Source: Luteimicrobium album (GTDB taxonomy: Bacteria > Actinomycetota > Actinomycetes > Actinomycetales > Cellulomonadaceae). From it: 64,000 bases of DNA. Positions 42,655 through 51,448 of the stretch are shown one piece after another. The notes below the pieces were generated by a model, which was not told the DNA's origin, did not search any database, and saw only the letters and a list, made by a program, of their open reading frames with translations. The number at the start of each line of letters is the position of its first letter. The first letter of the stretch is position 1. The stretch is from contig NZ_BSUK01000001.1 of the NCBI RefSeq assembly GCF_030161555.1, forward strand, positions 2,480,001 through 2,544,000, written 5' to 3'. Both the position numbers and the translations under genes were made by a program.

Positions 42655-44110
42655 GGCTCATGGGACATCGGGTGGGGGCGGCTCGCCGGTGAGCGTGGTG
42701 CTGGAGTGATGGGGTCGAGGTCCCCGAGGATCAGAGGCGACCAAGCTCTCTGCTCTTCTCGAGGACCTCGACGTTGTCCAACGCTACGGGGTGTGTCGGC
42801 GCACCCACCATCGAGCCGTGCCCGCGCTGTGATGCCCTGTTGGGTGTCGAGGGTGTTCATGTCGAGCGTGTCGAGCGTGGCCCGACGCGGTTGACGGTCA
42901 CGGTCTCCACACCGTCACAGGTGATGGGCTGTCCGGCTTGCGGGGTCGTGGCCGAGGCGCGCGGTCGGCGGGTGCGGGTGCTGCACGACGTGCCCGGTGA
43001 ACAGCCCGTGGTCGTGCGGTGGCGTCAGCGCACCTGGAGGTGCCCGGACCCGGGATGCGGCGTAGGGGCCTTCGTCGAGCAGCATCGCGCGCTGGTGCGC
43101 CCGCGCGGGTCGCTCACGCGCCGGGCGGTGATCTGGGCGATCGGGCAGCTGCGTCATGATCACGCGACGATCGCTGGTCTGGCCCGCCGCCTCGCAGTCG
43201 CGTGGAAGACGCTGTGGCGCGCGGTCAGGCCGGTCCTGGAGGACTTGGCGGGCGATGAGTCCCGGTTCGCCAGCGTGACGTCGCTGGGTGTGGACGAGCA
43301 CGTGTGGCACCACGGTGACCGCCGCACCAAGGGCCCCAAGGAGCTGACTGGGATGGTCGACCTGACCCGCGACGGCGGGGGTCGGGTGCACGCCCGCCTG
43401 TTGGACCTGGTCCCGGGCAGATCGAAGAAGGCCTACGTCGACTGGCTCACCGAGCGCGGCGAAGGCTTCCGGGCCGGGATCGGCGTCGCCGCGCTCGACC
43501 CGTTCGGGGGCTACAAGTCCGCGATCGACGAACAGCTCGAGGACGCGACCGCGGTCCTGGACGCGTTCCACGTCGTCAAGCTCGGCACCGCCGTGGTCGA
43601 CGAGGTCCGACGCCGCGTCCAGCAGACCACGACCGGGCACCGCGGACGCAAGGGCGACCCGCTGCTGGGGATCCAGACCATCCTGCGTGCCGGGGCCGAG
43701 AACCTCACCGACAAGCAGTGGGCGCGCCTGACCCGTGCGATCGAAGCGAACGAGGCCCACGAAGAAGTGTTCGTCGCGTGGCAGTGTGCCCAGGACCTAC
43801 GCGCCGCCTACCGCGCCGCGGACCTCGCCGAGGGCCGCAAGCGCGCCGAGAAGGTCCTGAACTCGTTCCACACCTGCCCGATCCCCGAAGTCGCACGCCT
43901 CGGCCGGACCCTGCGGCGCTGGTCCGGGGCATTCCTGGCCTACTTCACCACCGCCGCCAGAACAACGGCCCCACCGAACCCATCAACGGGATCATCGAGC
44001 TCCACCGCCGCCTCGCCCGCGGCTACCGCAACCGCGACAACTACCGCCTCCGCATGCTCCTCGCCGCCGGCGGACTCGACCTCAAGCCCCCACCGGATAT
44101 CCCATGAGCC
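42655..44110 (+). mobile_element. ISL3-family insertion sequence
   Basis: 1456-bp element. The left end GGCTCATGGGACATCGGG matches the inverted right end GGCTCATGGGATATCCGG with two mismatches over 24 bp. The 8-bp flanks (GGTTTGAG and TGTAATCG) differ, so there is no target duplication. Its first 159 bp recur at 47158-47316. Confidence 0.88.
42774..44107 (+). CDS. ISL3-family transposase (frameshift near 43955-43960)
   Basis: Transposase with an N-terminal zinc-ribbon region (CPRCDALLGVEGVHVERVE, MGCPACGVVAEARG, WRCPDPGCGVGAF), a helix-turn-helix (HDHATIAGLARRLAVAWKTLWRAV) and the DDE core: LGVDEHVWHHGD, VAALDPFGGYKSAI, and VLDAFHVVKL. The frame is lost near 43955-43960, and the typical end GPTEPINGIIELHRRLARGYRNRDNYRLRML continues in another frame to TGA 44107, inside the right inverted repeat. 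One base repairs it to about 443 residues. The start is uncertain (TTG 42774, or an upstream non-ATG codon), so only the core is secure. Confidence 0.82.
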
Positions 44111-44187
44111 TGTAATCGGGTCAGTCACCGCTTGAGCGCATCCACGACGGATACGATCCAGGCCGGTGGGGGCGCCCGCCACACCGG

Positions 44188-44790
44188 TCAAGCAACGCGG
44201 TCGGGGCGCAGAACCGAACTGATCAGTTCGGCGACCAGCTTGGCGACGTCGGCCGATGGTGCTGCGGCCAACGCGCCCAGCGTTCCGGATGTTCGGCTCA
44301 GCACGATCCCGGCCAACGCCGCGGTGGCGATCTCGGCTCGGAGCTGCGGCTCGTCGCGGTCGGCCTGCTCGGCACTGCGCCGGGACGGGCTGATCATGCG
44401 CCGCTGCAGGACGTCCATCGCTGCGGCCTGGAGCTCGGTGTCTTCATGCGGGTGTGCTGCTGCATAGAGCGTCGGCGTCGTGCCGCGCGTGCCGACCCGG
44501 TCAAGTAGCGCCTGGATCGTCGTGACGTCGGTCAGGTCGAAGGGTTCGTCGTCGATCGCCTGATCGCGGCGCAGCGTCTCCAGGTACAGGGTCGCTTTGC
44601 TCCCGAAATAGCGGGCGATCATCGCCGGATCGACCTCGGCGCGGTGTCCTATTTCGCGGACCGTGGTGCGTTCGTAGCCCCGCTCCGCGAAGAGCTCCTG
44701 CGCCGCACGGAGCAGCCGTTCCCGGCTGTCCGCGGCATTGCGCCGGCGCGGAGTCGGCTCGCTCGCCTGGGTGGCCGTTGTTGGGTTCAT
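44188..44790 (-). CDS. TetR family transcriptional regulator
   Basis: Repressor of 200 residues. The HTH region is DSRERLLRAAQELFAERGYERTTVREIGHRAEVDPAMIARYFGSKATLYLE, with the conserved YFGSK turn. A ligand domain with a TetR_C-like end (ALAGIVLSRTSGTLGALAA) follows. Its ATG overlaps the stop of the efflux gene (ATGA), so regulator and pump are in one minus-strand operon. Codon use is less GC-biased than in the core genes, in line with recent acquisition. Probably senses a pump substrate and controls the divergent promoter region at 46329-46579. Confidence 0.9.
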   Translation of the reverse strand: MNPTTATQASEPTPRRRNAADSRERLLRAAQELFAERGYERTTVREIGHRAEVDPAMIARYFGSKATLYLETLRRDQAIDDEPFDLTDVTTIQALLDRVGTRGTTPTLYAAAHPHEDTELQAAAMDVLQRRMISPSRRSAEQADRDEPQLRAEIATAALAGIVLSRTSGTLGALAAAPSADVAKLVAELISSVLRPDRVA

Positions 44791-46328
44791 CGGATGTCTC
44801 GCTCGTGCGTGTCGGCGTTCTCGAGTCCTTCGTCGAGGGCGATCGTTCCGGAGATCGCGGCGTCGACGTCTTCTTCGACCTCAAGCTGCTGATCCGCGCT
44901 CAACACAAGGGGCTGGCTGCGTCGAGTGGGCAGCAGCCAGCTGAGGAGCGCGGCTACGACACAGAGTACGACGCCGACCAGACTGCCGACGGTGTATCCG
45001 TCGTCGGCGGGGAATGTGGCGCCGGCCGCGGTGTGCGCGGTGAGGATGGCGGCGGCGAGCGCGCTGCCGATCGAGTAGCCGATCGTCCGCAGTACTTGGT
45101 TGGTTGCCAGTGCGCTGCTGGTCTCGTCGGCTGGGACGGCGCCGACGATCATGCGGGGCATCACCGCGAACGCGCAGCCAGTGCCGATGCCGCTGATCCC
45201 CATGATCACGAAGATCTCCCACAGGCTGCCTCGGGCGAACGCGGTCATCACCAGCGATGCGGCCAGCGCTAGAACACCGAACGGCAGGAGTCGTCCGGGA
45301 TTGATCCGCTGGCCCAGGCGGGTGGTGAGCCTGCTGGAGAAGAAGCTGAGGGCCGACATCGGCACGAGCGCCAGTCCGCTCACGATCACGGTGGCTCCTA
45401 ATCCGTAGCTGATCGAGGTCGGCGTCTGGATGTATCGGACGATGAGTGATGTCTGGATGTACATGCCGATCCCGGCGACCATTCCGGTTGCGTTGGTGGT
45501 CAGCACGATCCGGTCGCGCAACAGTCGCAGGTTGACGAGCGGCGCGGAGGTTCGCAGTTCGTGCCAGATCCAGATGGCGAATATGACCAGTGACACGGCC
45601 AGGACGGTCCAGAGTGGCCATGACCCCCATCCCCAGGTTTCACCCTCGCTGATCACGAGCAGCACGCCGGTCAGGGCTGGAGCCAGCAGTGCCGCCCCAG
45701 CGAGGTCGAATCGCTGGCTCAGGCGGTGAGTGCTCTTCGGGACGACGAGCGCCACCGCGACCATCGCCAGCGCACCTAGTCCTGCGGCCATCCAGAAGCC
45801 GACACGGAAGCTCAGGTATTCGGCGATCACTCCGGTGATCGGGTAGCCCAGTCCGACACCGACCACCGTTGTCACGGAGAGCGTCGCCAGCGCGGAACGG
45901 CTGCGCTCCACGGGGAGGTGGTCGCGGGCCACACCCATCGCCAACGGCATCAATGCCAGTCCGACGCCCTGCAGACCCCGGCCGATGAGCAAGAGGGTGA
46001 AGATCGTCGTCGGCAGCGCGGCCAGTGCGCTGCCGACGACCACCACACCGAGTCCGACGAGCAGCATCCGCTTGCGGTGAGGGCCATCCCCGAAGCGTCC
46101 CACCACCGGCGAGATCACCGCGCCCACGAGCACGGTGATCGTGAGGGACCACTGCGCGGTGCCGAACGAAACGCCGTAGTCAGTGCCGATCGTCGGAATC
46201 AGCGGAGCCCCGAGACTGCTCACCACCGCAACCAGCACGCCGACGAACACCAGAACAGGAACCAGGGCCCGACCGTGCGGAACGTTCGCCTCGATCACGA
46301 GGGGTGTGCCGGCATTGACTGTGGTCAC
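44787..46328 (-). CDS. MFS drug/proton antiporter, DHA2-like (14 membrane segments)
   Basis: Efflux pump of 513 residues from GTG 46328 behind GGGAGG. The motif A region reads GRFGDGPHRKRMLLVG, motif B is in LLIGRGLQGVGLALMP with its membrane arginine, motif C is LGYPITGVIAEYLSFRVGFW, and the segment count suits the 14-span DHA2 group. The C-terminal tail is acidic and cytoplasmic (QLEVEEDVDAAISGTIALDEG). Cargo of the mobile region between ISL3 sequences, coupled to a TetR gene. Substrate unknown. Confidence 0.9.
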   Translation of the reverse strand: MTTVNAGTPLVIEANVPHGRALVPVLVFVGVLVAVVSSLGAPLIPTIGTDYGVSFGTAQWSLTITVLVGAVISPVVGRFGDGPHRKRMLLVGLGVVVVGSALAALPTTIFTLLLIGRGLQGVGLALMPLAMGVARDHLPVERSRSALATLSVTTVVGVGLGYPITGVIAEYLSFRVGFWMAAGLGALAMVAVALVVPKSTHRLSQRFDLAGAALLAPALTGVLLVISEGETWGWGSWPLWTVLAVSLVIFAIWIWHELRTSAPLVNLRLLRDRIVLTTNATGMVAGIGMYIQTSLIVRYIQTPTSISYGLGATVIVSGLALVPMSALSFFSSRLTTRLGQRINPGRLLPFGVLALAASLVMTAFARGSLWEIFVIMGISGIGTGCAFAVMPRMIVGAVPADETSSALATNQVLRTIGYSIGSALAAAILTAHTAAGATFPADDGYTVGSLVGVVLCVVAALLSWLLPTRRSQPLVLSADQQLEVEEDVDAAISGTIALDEGLENADTHERDIR

Positions 46329-46579
46329 AACCCACCTCCCAAGCTAAGTCAGCAACTGATGTCTACAGATGAAGACTACTCCCTCGCTCGTATATATTGG
46401 CTCCATCGCTACTTCCGCGATCAGCGGCATCGTTTTCCGCGACAGTGCAGGCGAGTCGTGGGTGAGATCGATTGGCGGGCTCGGCGCCGGTCCGGCCCCC
46501 TCAGTCGAGCCCTCTTTCCGGCTGCGTCCCGCGCGACCGACTGCTCGCGTCCGGCTCGAAGCACCTAGGAGATTCCTGC

Positions 46580-47140
46580 ATGCCGATCACCACCGTCGAT
46601 CCGCGTACCGCGCTGCTCGTCATCGACCTGCAGGAAGGCGTTGCCGGGGCGAAGACCATCCACCCCGTCCGCGACATCGCGGCCCGTGCCGGCGAACTCG
46701 CCGACGCGTTCCGCCGGCACGGACAACCCGTCGTCCTCGTCGCCGTGACCGGGAGTGCTCCCGGACGAACCGACAACGGTGACGCCAGCGCACGCGCCTT
46801 TCCCGACGGGTTCGCCGACCTCCTGCCTGAGCTCGGCTGGCATCACAGCGACCACACCCTCGCCAAGAACCGCTGGGGCGCATTCCACGACACCGGCCTC
46901 TACGAGCACCTCACGGCGCTCGGTGTCACCCAGGTCGTCCTTGCCGGACTCGCGACCAGCAAGGGGGTCGAATCCACCGCACGTGCCGCATACGACCACG
47001 GCTTCCACGTCACCCTCGCCACTGACGCCATGACCGACTTCACCGAGTCGGCCCACCAGCACAGTCTGTCCAGCGTCTTCCCCGACCTCGGAGAGACCGG
47101 AACGGTCACCGAGATCATCACCGCACTCACGAAAAGCTAG
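46580..47140 (+). CDS. Isochorismatase-family hydrolase-like protein lacking the catalytic cysteine
   Basis: Protein of 186 residues with the cysteine-hydrolase fold: TALLVIDLQEGVAG (active-site aspartate), HTLAKNRWGAFHDTGL (lysine), and VVLAGLATSKGVESTARAAYDHGF. At the nucleophile position, where the family has T-x-x-CVxxT, this protein has a glycine (SKGVEST), so isochorismatase or amidase chemistry by the usual route is unlikely. Good AGGAG site 9 bp before ATG 46580. Divergent from the TetR-linked pump across a shared AT-rich promoter region, so it is probably co-regulated. Confidence 0.82.
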   Translation: MPITTVDPRTALLVIDLQEGVAGAKTIHPVRDIAARAGELADAFRRHGQPVVLVAVTGSAPGRTDNGDASARAFPDGFADLLPELGWHHSDHTLAKNRWGAFHDTGLYEHLTALGVTQVVLAGLATSKGVESTARAAYDHGFHVTLATDAMTDFTESAHQHSLSSVFPDLGETGTVTEIITALTKS

Positions 47141-47157
47141 TGGCGCGTGGCGTTAGT

Positions 47158-47316
47158 GGCTCATGGGACATCGGGTGGGGGCGGCTCGCCGGTGAGCGTG
47201 GTGCTGGAGTAATGGGGTCGAGGTCCCCGAGGATCAGAGGCGACCAAGCTCTCTGCTCTTCTCGAGGACCTCGACGTTGTCCAACGCTACGGGGTGTGTC
47301 GGCGCACCCACCATCG
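47158..47316 (+). mobile_element. ISL3 left-end remnant, 159 bp
   Basis: Matches the first 159 bp of the ISL3 element at 42655 with one difference, in the same orientation. It is abruptly replaced by the left end of the IS3 element. It contains no transposase domain. Confidence 0.92.
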
Positions 47317-47347
47317 GGACTGCTGCACGAACAGGTGACAGGTGATC

Positions 47348-48235
47348 TCAGGCGGCGAGTGCGACCTGAGTGGTGATGATTGTCTCGAACTCGATCGGGG
47401 TCAAACGTCCCAGACGCTGCTGGCGACGGCGCCGGTGGTAGGTGCGTTCGATCCAGGTGATGATCGCGATCCGCAGGTCGTGGCGGGTGGCCCACCTGCG
47501 CCGGTCGAGGACGTTCTTCTGCAGGAGCGCGAAGAACGACTCCATCGCGGCGTTGTCACCGGCGGAGGCGACCTGGCCCATGGATCCGACCAGGTCATGA
47601 CGTCGCATCGCGGCCAGGAATTTCCGGCTTCGAAACTGGCTGCCCCTGTCGGAGTGGACGATGCATCCGGCCACGTCGGCACCGTCCACGGCCCGCCGGG
47701 CGACGGCGTTCTCGAGCGCCCGGACGGCCAGGGAGGACTTCATCCGGTCGCTGATGGAGTACCCGACGATCCGGTTCGAGTACACGTCCTTGATAGCGCA
47801 CAGGTAGACCTTTCCCTCGCCGGTGGGATGCTCGGTGATATCCGTCAGCCACAGCTCGTTCGGTGCCTCGGCGGTGAAGTCCCGGTTCACGAGGTCGTCA
47901 TGCGCGGGCGGCCCGGGTCGCTTGCCGCCCTTGCCCTTCTTCTTCCCGAACACGCACCACCACGAGTTCTCCGTGCAGCGACGCCACATGGTCCGGTCGC
48001 ACGCCTCGTGCCCGGCCTCGCGGGCCTCGTCCGCGAGCAGCCGGTACCCGTACTCCGGGTCGTCACGGTGGGCGTCGAACAGGGCGTTCGCGAGATGTGC
48101 CTGCTCCAGCTCGCGGGTCGTGACGGGAGCGGCGAGCCACCGGTAGTAGGGCTGGTGTGCGAGGTCGAGCACCCGGCAGGTCACCGTCACGGGGATACCG
48201 TCGCCGGCGAGCTCACGGACCAGCGGGTAGCTCAT
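47348..48235 (-). CDS. IS3-family transposase OrfB (catalytic)
   Basis: Integrase-core protein of 295 residues. DDE residues are in LWLTDITEHPTGEGKVYL, VHSDRGSQFRSRKFL and NAAMESFFALLQKNVLD. The N-terminal HTH_21 part has YGYRLLADEAREAG. Start ATG 48235 overlaps the orfA stop as ATGA, so this copy may couple the two proteins by re-initiation and not by the -1 frameshift usual in IS3 elements. Frame intact. Confidence 0.92.
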   Translation of the reverse strand: MSYPLVRELAGDGIPVTVTCRVLDLAHQPYYRWLAAPVTTRELEQAHLANALFDAHRDDPEYGYRLLADEAREAGHEACDRTMWRRCTENSWWCVFGKKKGKGGKRPGPPAHDDLVNRDFTAEAPNELWLTDITEHPTGEGKVYLCAIKDVYSNRIVGYSISDRMKSSLAVRALENAVARRAVDGADVAGCIVHSDRGSQFRSRKFLAAMRRHDLVGSMGQVASAGDNAAMESFFALLQKNVLDRRRWATRHDLRIAIITWIERTYHRRRRQQRLGRLTPIEFETIITTQVALAA

Positions 48236-48528
48236 TTTCCCGGCAGGTGCGCCTGGGCGAAGTGCGCCGCAGCCCGGCGCAGCACCTCGTTCTCCTGCTC
48301 GAGCAGACGCACCCGGCGGCGGGCCTCGCGCAGCTCGACAGACTCGGCCGCGCTCACGCCGGGCTTGGCGCCGTCCTCGACGTCAGCCGCGCGCATCCAG
48401 TTACGCAGGCAGGACTCGGAGATCCCGAAGTCCTTCGCGATCTGCTTGACCGGAGCCTCACCGCGACGGGCGATCGCCACGACGTCATCACGGAACTCTT
48501 TGGGATGGGGTGCAGGCACGATGAACAT
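48232..48528 (-). CDS. IS3-family transposase OrfA (DNA-binding)
   Basis: Protein of 98 residues with the HTH_Tnp_1 start (PHPKEFRDDVVAIARRGEAPVKQIAKDFGISESCLRNWM) and a leucine-zipper-like coil (ELREARRRVRLLEQENEVLRRAAAHFA) for multimerisation, ending at TGA 48232 in an ATGA overlap with OrfB. It binds the element ends. Confidence 0.92.
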   Translation of the reverse strand: MFIVPAPHPKEFRDDVVAIARRGEAPVKQIAKDFGISESCLRNWMRAADVEDGAKPGVSAAESVELREARRRVRLLEQENEVLRRAAAHFAQAHLPGK

Positions 48529-48587
48529 CCTTCCAGCAGCGCCTCACGGCACCACACGTCGGATGTCACCTGTTCGTGCAGCAGTCC

Positions 48588-49118
48588 CGTCCTCGGCGGT
48601 GCGGTAGTCGGTGACGTGTCCCGTCTCGAACAGGCCGCTGGGCCGCATGACAGTCCAGTCCAGGCCGCTCGCGCGCACGAGGGACTCCATGCGGGCCATG
48701 TCGGCGTAGACGGTCCGGCCGAAGTACGCGACCAGGGGCCCGGCGACCTTGTCGACGAAGAACCCGCCGTGCGGTCCGAGGGTGGGGTCCGTGAGGCTGG
48801 CGCTGACGCAGACGAGGCGCCGGACCTGGTGCTGACGCATGGCCGCGACGACGTTGGTGGCGCCGGTCGAGTACACCGTGACCGGCTGCCGGCTGTAGGG
48901 GACGCCGAGGCTGGACAGCACCGCGTCCTGTCCGGCCACGGCCGAGTCGACCGCCTCGGCGTCGTGCACGTCGGCCCCGAGGACGCGCAGCCGCTCATCG
49001 TGCAGGGGAACGACTCGGGCCGGCGGGTGACCGCCGTCACCCGGTGACCGGCCGCGAGCGCCTGGCTCGTGACGAGCCGGCCCGTAGGCCCGTTGGCTCC
49101 GAACACGACGATGTTCAT
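48588..49118 (-). pseudogene. NmrA-like NAD(P)-binding protein, 3' end replaced by IS3 (also frameshift at 49005-49008)
   Basis: Starts at ATG 49118 behind GGAAGGG with MNIVVFGANGPTGRLVTSQALAAGHRVTAVTRRPESF, the NmrA dinucleotide fold. After one base is restored at GGGG 49005-49008 it continues DAEAVDSAVAGQDAVLSSLGVPYS, VRRLVCVSASLTD and RASGLDWTVMRPSGLFE. Coding continuity ends at 48587, where the IS3 inverted repeat begins; the last residues read into the element. Roughly 30-40 residues are missing compared with family length. Divergent from the MarR gene, a common regulator-target pairing. The truncation is a real structural event; the frameshift probably is not. Confidence 0.85.
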
Positions 49119-49152
49119 GGTGGCACCCTTCCGGTACGCTGGTCTTAGAACT

Positions 49153-49163
49153 CGTATATTACG
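49153..49163. promoter_or_regulatory. Putative MarR operator CGTATATTACG
   Basis: CGTA and TACG arms with a TAT centre in the 58-bp divergent spacer between the NmrA-like and MarR genes, within an AT-rich patch. A typical position for MarR autoregulation. Confidence 0.45.
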
Positions 49164-49176
49164 GAAAGCGTAGCAT

Positions 49177-49674
49177 ATGAAAAACGAACGACCCTCGACA
49201 CTCCGCTCTCCTGCGCACCGTGCGGACCCGGTCCGTACGTCCATGCGCGAGGCACGCGTGCAGCTGTCCGCCCTGAACCACCGGATCGGCAGCGGCGTCG
49301 ACGTCCGGGACACGGACTTCGACTGCCTCGACCTCGTCTCGGTCTACGGGCCCATCAGCCCCGGCGCACTCGCGAGGCTCGCCGGGGTGCGGCCCGCGAC
49401 GATGACCGGCATCCTCGATCGTCTCGAGCGCGGCGGCTGGATCGTGCGGGACCGTGACGCGATCGACCGGCGCGCGGTCGTCCTCCGGGTCCTTCCGGAC
49501 AGGAACGCCGAGGTGCTCGACCTCTATGCGGGGATGAACGCCCGCCTCGACCAGATCTGCGCCGACTACGACGACGCCCAGCTCGAGCTGATCGCCGGCT
49601 TCCTCCAGCGGGTTCAGCGTGCCGCCGCGGACTCGGCGGAGGAGCTGGGAGGCGGTCGGCGGGGAGCATCGTAG
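49177..49674 (+). CDS. MarR family transcriptional regulator
   Basis: Winged-helix regulator of 165 residues. After an N-terminal extension, the HTH is in YGPISPGALARLAGVRPATMTGILDRLERGGWIVRDRDAIDRRAVVLRVLPD, including the DR wing. C-terminal dimer helices follow. ATG 49177 has a weak GGAAAG site. It is divergent from the IS3-truncated NmrA-like gene, which was probably its target, and may therefore now regulate only itself. Confidence 0.9.
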   Translation: MKNERPSTLRSPAHRADPVRTSMREARVQLSALNHRIGSGVDVRDTDFDCLDLVSVYGPISPGALARLAGVRPATMTGILDRLERGGWIVRDRDAIDRRAVVLRVLPDRNAEVLDLYAGMNARLDQICADYDDAQLELIAGFLQRVQRAAADSAEELGGGRRGAS

Positions 49675-49776
49675 GCGTCGTCGCCCAGGTTCGACGGCTC
49701 GCCACAGCAGGTGCGACCTGCGACGACCAGTCGCGGGCTCGGGTGTGGGGAGTGGGCCGGGATGCGGGCTCGGCCG

Positions 49777-50340
49777 TCAGGGGCGCCCGAGGACAAGGCT
49801 CTCGAGCAGGAGCGTGATCAACCGGCTCGCGAGCTCGCGCTGATGCTCGTGCCCGGTGATCAGTGTGATGCCGCCGAGCGCCATGAGCACGTCGCCCGCG
49901 TCGATGTCGCGGCGCAGCGTTCCCGCCTCCTGGCCTGCGGCGACCAGTTTGTGGACCGCATCGTGCAACGCGACCCGGCTGTGGGCGCTCAGCCCGTCGT
50001 GCGCGGCCAGGATTGCGGGGAGCGCGTCCGCCATGCCCTGCTTGGTCAGCATGTAGTCCACGAATCGCTCCATCCATGCGCGGAGCGCCTCGGTCGGCTC
50101 ATGCGCGGTGAGGAGTGTGGCTGCGGTGCCGGCGAGGCTGTCGGTCTGAGTTCGGTACACCGCCTCGATCAGGTCGTCGCGCGTGGGGAAGCGGCGGTAC
50201 AGCGTACCGATCCCGACGCCTGCCTCGGCGGCGATCGCCTTGAGTGACGCGTCCGCGCCGGACCGGGCGAACACGTTGGCGGCGACCTCGAGGAGGCGAT
50301 CGCGATTGGCCTGTGCGTCGGCGCGTAGTGATAGGCCCAT
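49777..50340 (-). CDS. TetR family transcriptional regulator
   Basis: Repressor of 187 residues from ATG 50340 (AGAGGGGTG site). HTH: RDRLLEVAANVFARSGADASLKAIAAEAGVGIGTLYRRFPTRDDLIEAVY. The ligand domain includes ALRAWMERFVDYMLTKQGMADALP, typical of the group next to short-chain dehydrogenase genes. Divergent from the SDR/AKR pair across 117 bp, so it is the likely repressor of that operon. Confidence 0.92.
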   Translation of the reverse strand: MGLSLRADAQANRDRLLEVAANVFARSGADASLKAIAAEAGVGIGTLYRRFPTRDDLIEAVYRTQTDSLAGTAATLLTAHEPTEALRAWMERFVDYMLTKQGMADALPAILAAHDGLSAHSRVALHDAVHKLVAAGQEAGTLRRDIDAGDVLMALGGITLITGHEHQRELASRLITLLLESLVLGRP

Positions 50341-50457
50341 TGGCACACCCCTCTTGTAAACGGACCCGGGTCCGGTCATGGTCGGACCGTAAGCGGACGT
50401 GACTCCGGTTGTCATCATACGTGGCGCCGACGCCCGCTCAGGAAAGGAAACAGGACC

Positions 50458-51417
50458 ATGGCGGATCGCTTCATCACCCCGTTCGGCGCGCACTCGACAG
50501 CGGAGGAGGTGCTCGCCGGGGTCGACCTGACCGGTCGTCGCGCGATCGTGACGGGAGGCGCGTCGGGGCTCGGGTACGAGACCGCGCGCGTGCTCGCTGC
50601 TGCGGGCGCGGACGTGACGGTCGCCGGCCGCCGGCTCGACGCGGTCCGGAGGGCGGCAGAGGAGATCGCCGAGAGCACGAGCAACCAGGCTGTCCACGCC
50701 GCTTCGCTGGACCTCGCCGACCTCGGGTCGGTGCGTGCCTTCGTGGCGGGCTGGATGGGGCCGCTCCACGTTCTGGTCAACAACGCCGGCGTGATGGCGA
50801 CTCCGGAGCAGCGCACCGCCGACGGCCACGAGCTGCAGTTCGCGATCAACCACCTCGGCCACTTCGCCCTCTCCGTCGGGCTCCACGACGCCCTGGCGGT
50901 GGCGCACGGTGCGCGCGTCGTCGTCCTCAGCTCGGTCGGTCACGTCAACGGGCCCGTGCGCTTCGACGACCCGGACTTCACGGCGGAGCCGTACGACCCC
51001 TGGCTAGCCTACGCACAGTCCAAGACGGCGAACATCCTCTTCGCCGTCGAGGCCGCGAAGCGGTGGGCCCGCGACGAGATCGCGGTCAACGCACTGAACC
51101 CGGGCCGCATCTGGGGCACCGGCCTCGGTCGGCACGTCGACACCCCGCCGCTGACATTCGACCCCTCGGGGTCGACGGGCGTCTCGGAGAAGAGCATCGC
51201 CCAGGGAGCGGCGACCACGGTGCTGCTCGCGGGTTCCCCGCTGGTCGAGGGCGTCACCGGAACCTACTTCGAGGACTGCCAGCAGGCGGAGCCGTTCATC
51301 GAGGGCGTGCGTCGTGGCGTGAAGGACTACGCGCTCGACGAGGAGGCTGCTCGCCGACTGTGGGACATGTCCGTCGACATCACGCGAGCAGGCGCCGACA
51401 TCACGTCTGCGCTGTAG
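50458..51417 (+). CDS. Short-chain dehydrogenase/reductase
   Basis: NAD(P)-dependent oxidoreductase of 319 residues, resembling retinol dehydrogenase/WW-domain oxidoreductase-type SDRs. TGGASGLG at residues 32-39 is the cofactor loop, then AGRRLDAVRRA, VLVNNAGVM, INHLGHFALSVGLHDAL, the catalytic serine in VVVLSSVGH and YAQSK. The extended C-terminus (QQAEPFIEGVRRGVKDYALDEEAARRLWDMS) is typical of this subgroup. A good AAAGGA ribosome site precedes ATG 50458. It is followed 31 bp later by an aldo/keto reductase; both are likely under the divergent TetR. Confidence 0.92.
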   Translation: MADRFITPFGAHSTAEEVLAGVDLTGRRAIVTGGASGLGYETARVLAAAGADVTVAGRRLDAVRRAAEEIAESTSNQAVHAASLDLADLGSVRAFVAGWMGPLHVLVNNAGVMATPEQRTADGHELQFAINHLGHFALSVGLHDALAVAHGARVVVLSSVGHVNGPVRFDDPDFTAEPYDPWLAYAQSKTANILFAVEAAKRWARDEIAVNALNPGRIWGTGLGRHVDTPPLTFDPSGSTGVSEKSIAQGAATTVLLAGSPLVEGVTGTYFEDCQQAEPFIEGVRRGVKDYALDEEAARRLWDMSVDITRAGADITSAL

Positions 51418-51448
51418 CAAGACCGACCGAAGCGACGAAAGAGCAGAC

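Larger units (their letters stand above)
47317..48587 (-). mobile_element. IS3-family insertion sequence, complete
   Basis: 1271-bp element with perfect 24-bp inverted repeats starting GGACTGCTGCACGAACAGG at both ends, carrying orfA and orfB on the minus strand. The 3-bp flanks (TCG left, CGT right) differ, so the copy has lost its target duplication through a rearrangement. It joins ISL3 sequence on one side to a truncated gene on the other. Confidence 0.92.

Noticed and set aside
42655-48587. A simple composite transposon with terminal target duplications
   Set aside because: Neither ISL3 nor IS3 has matching flanks, and the second ISL3 end is only 159 bp; a rearranged region fits better.
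43500-49200. Second attachment site matching the 3' end of the tRNA at 39663
   Set aside because: No copy of the T-arm/acceptor sequence was seen between 39740 and 64000, so the island's right boundary cannot be set.
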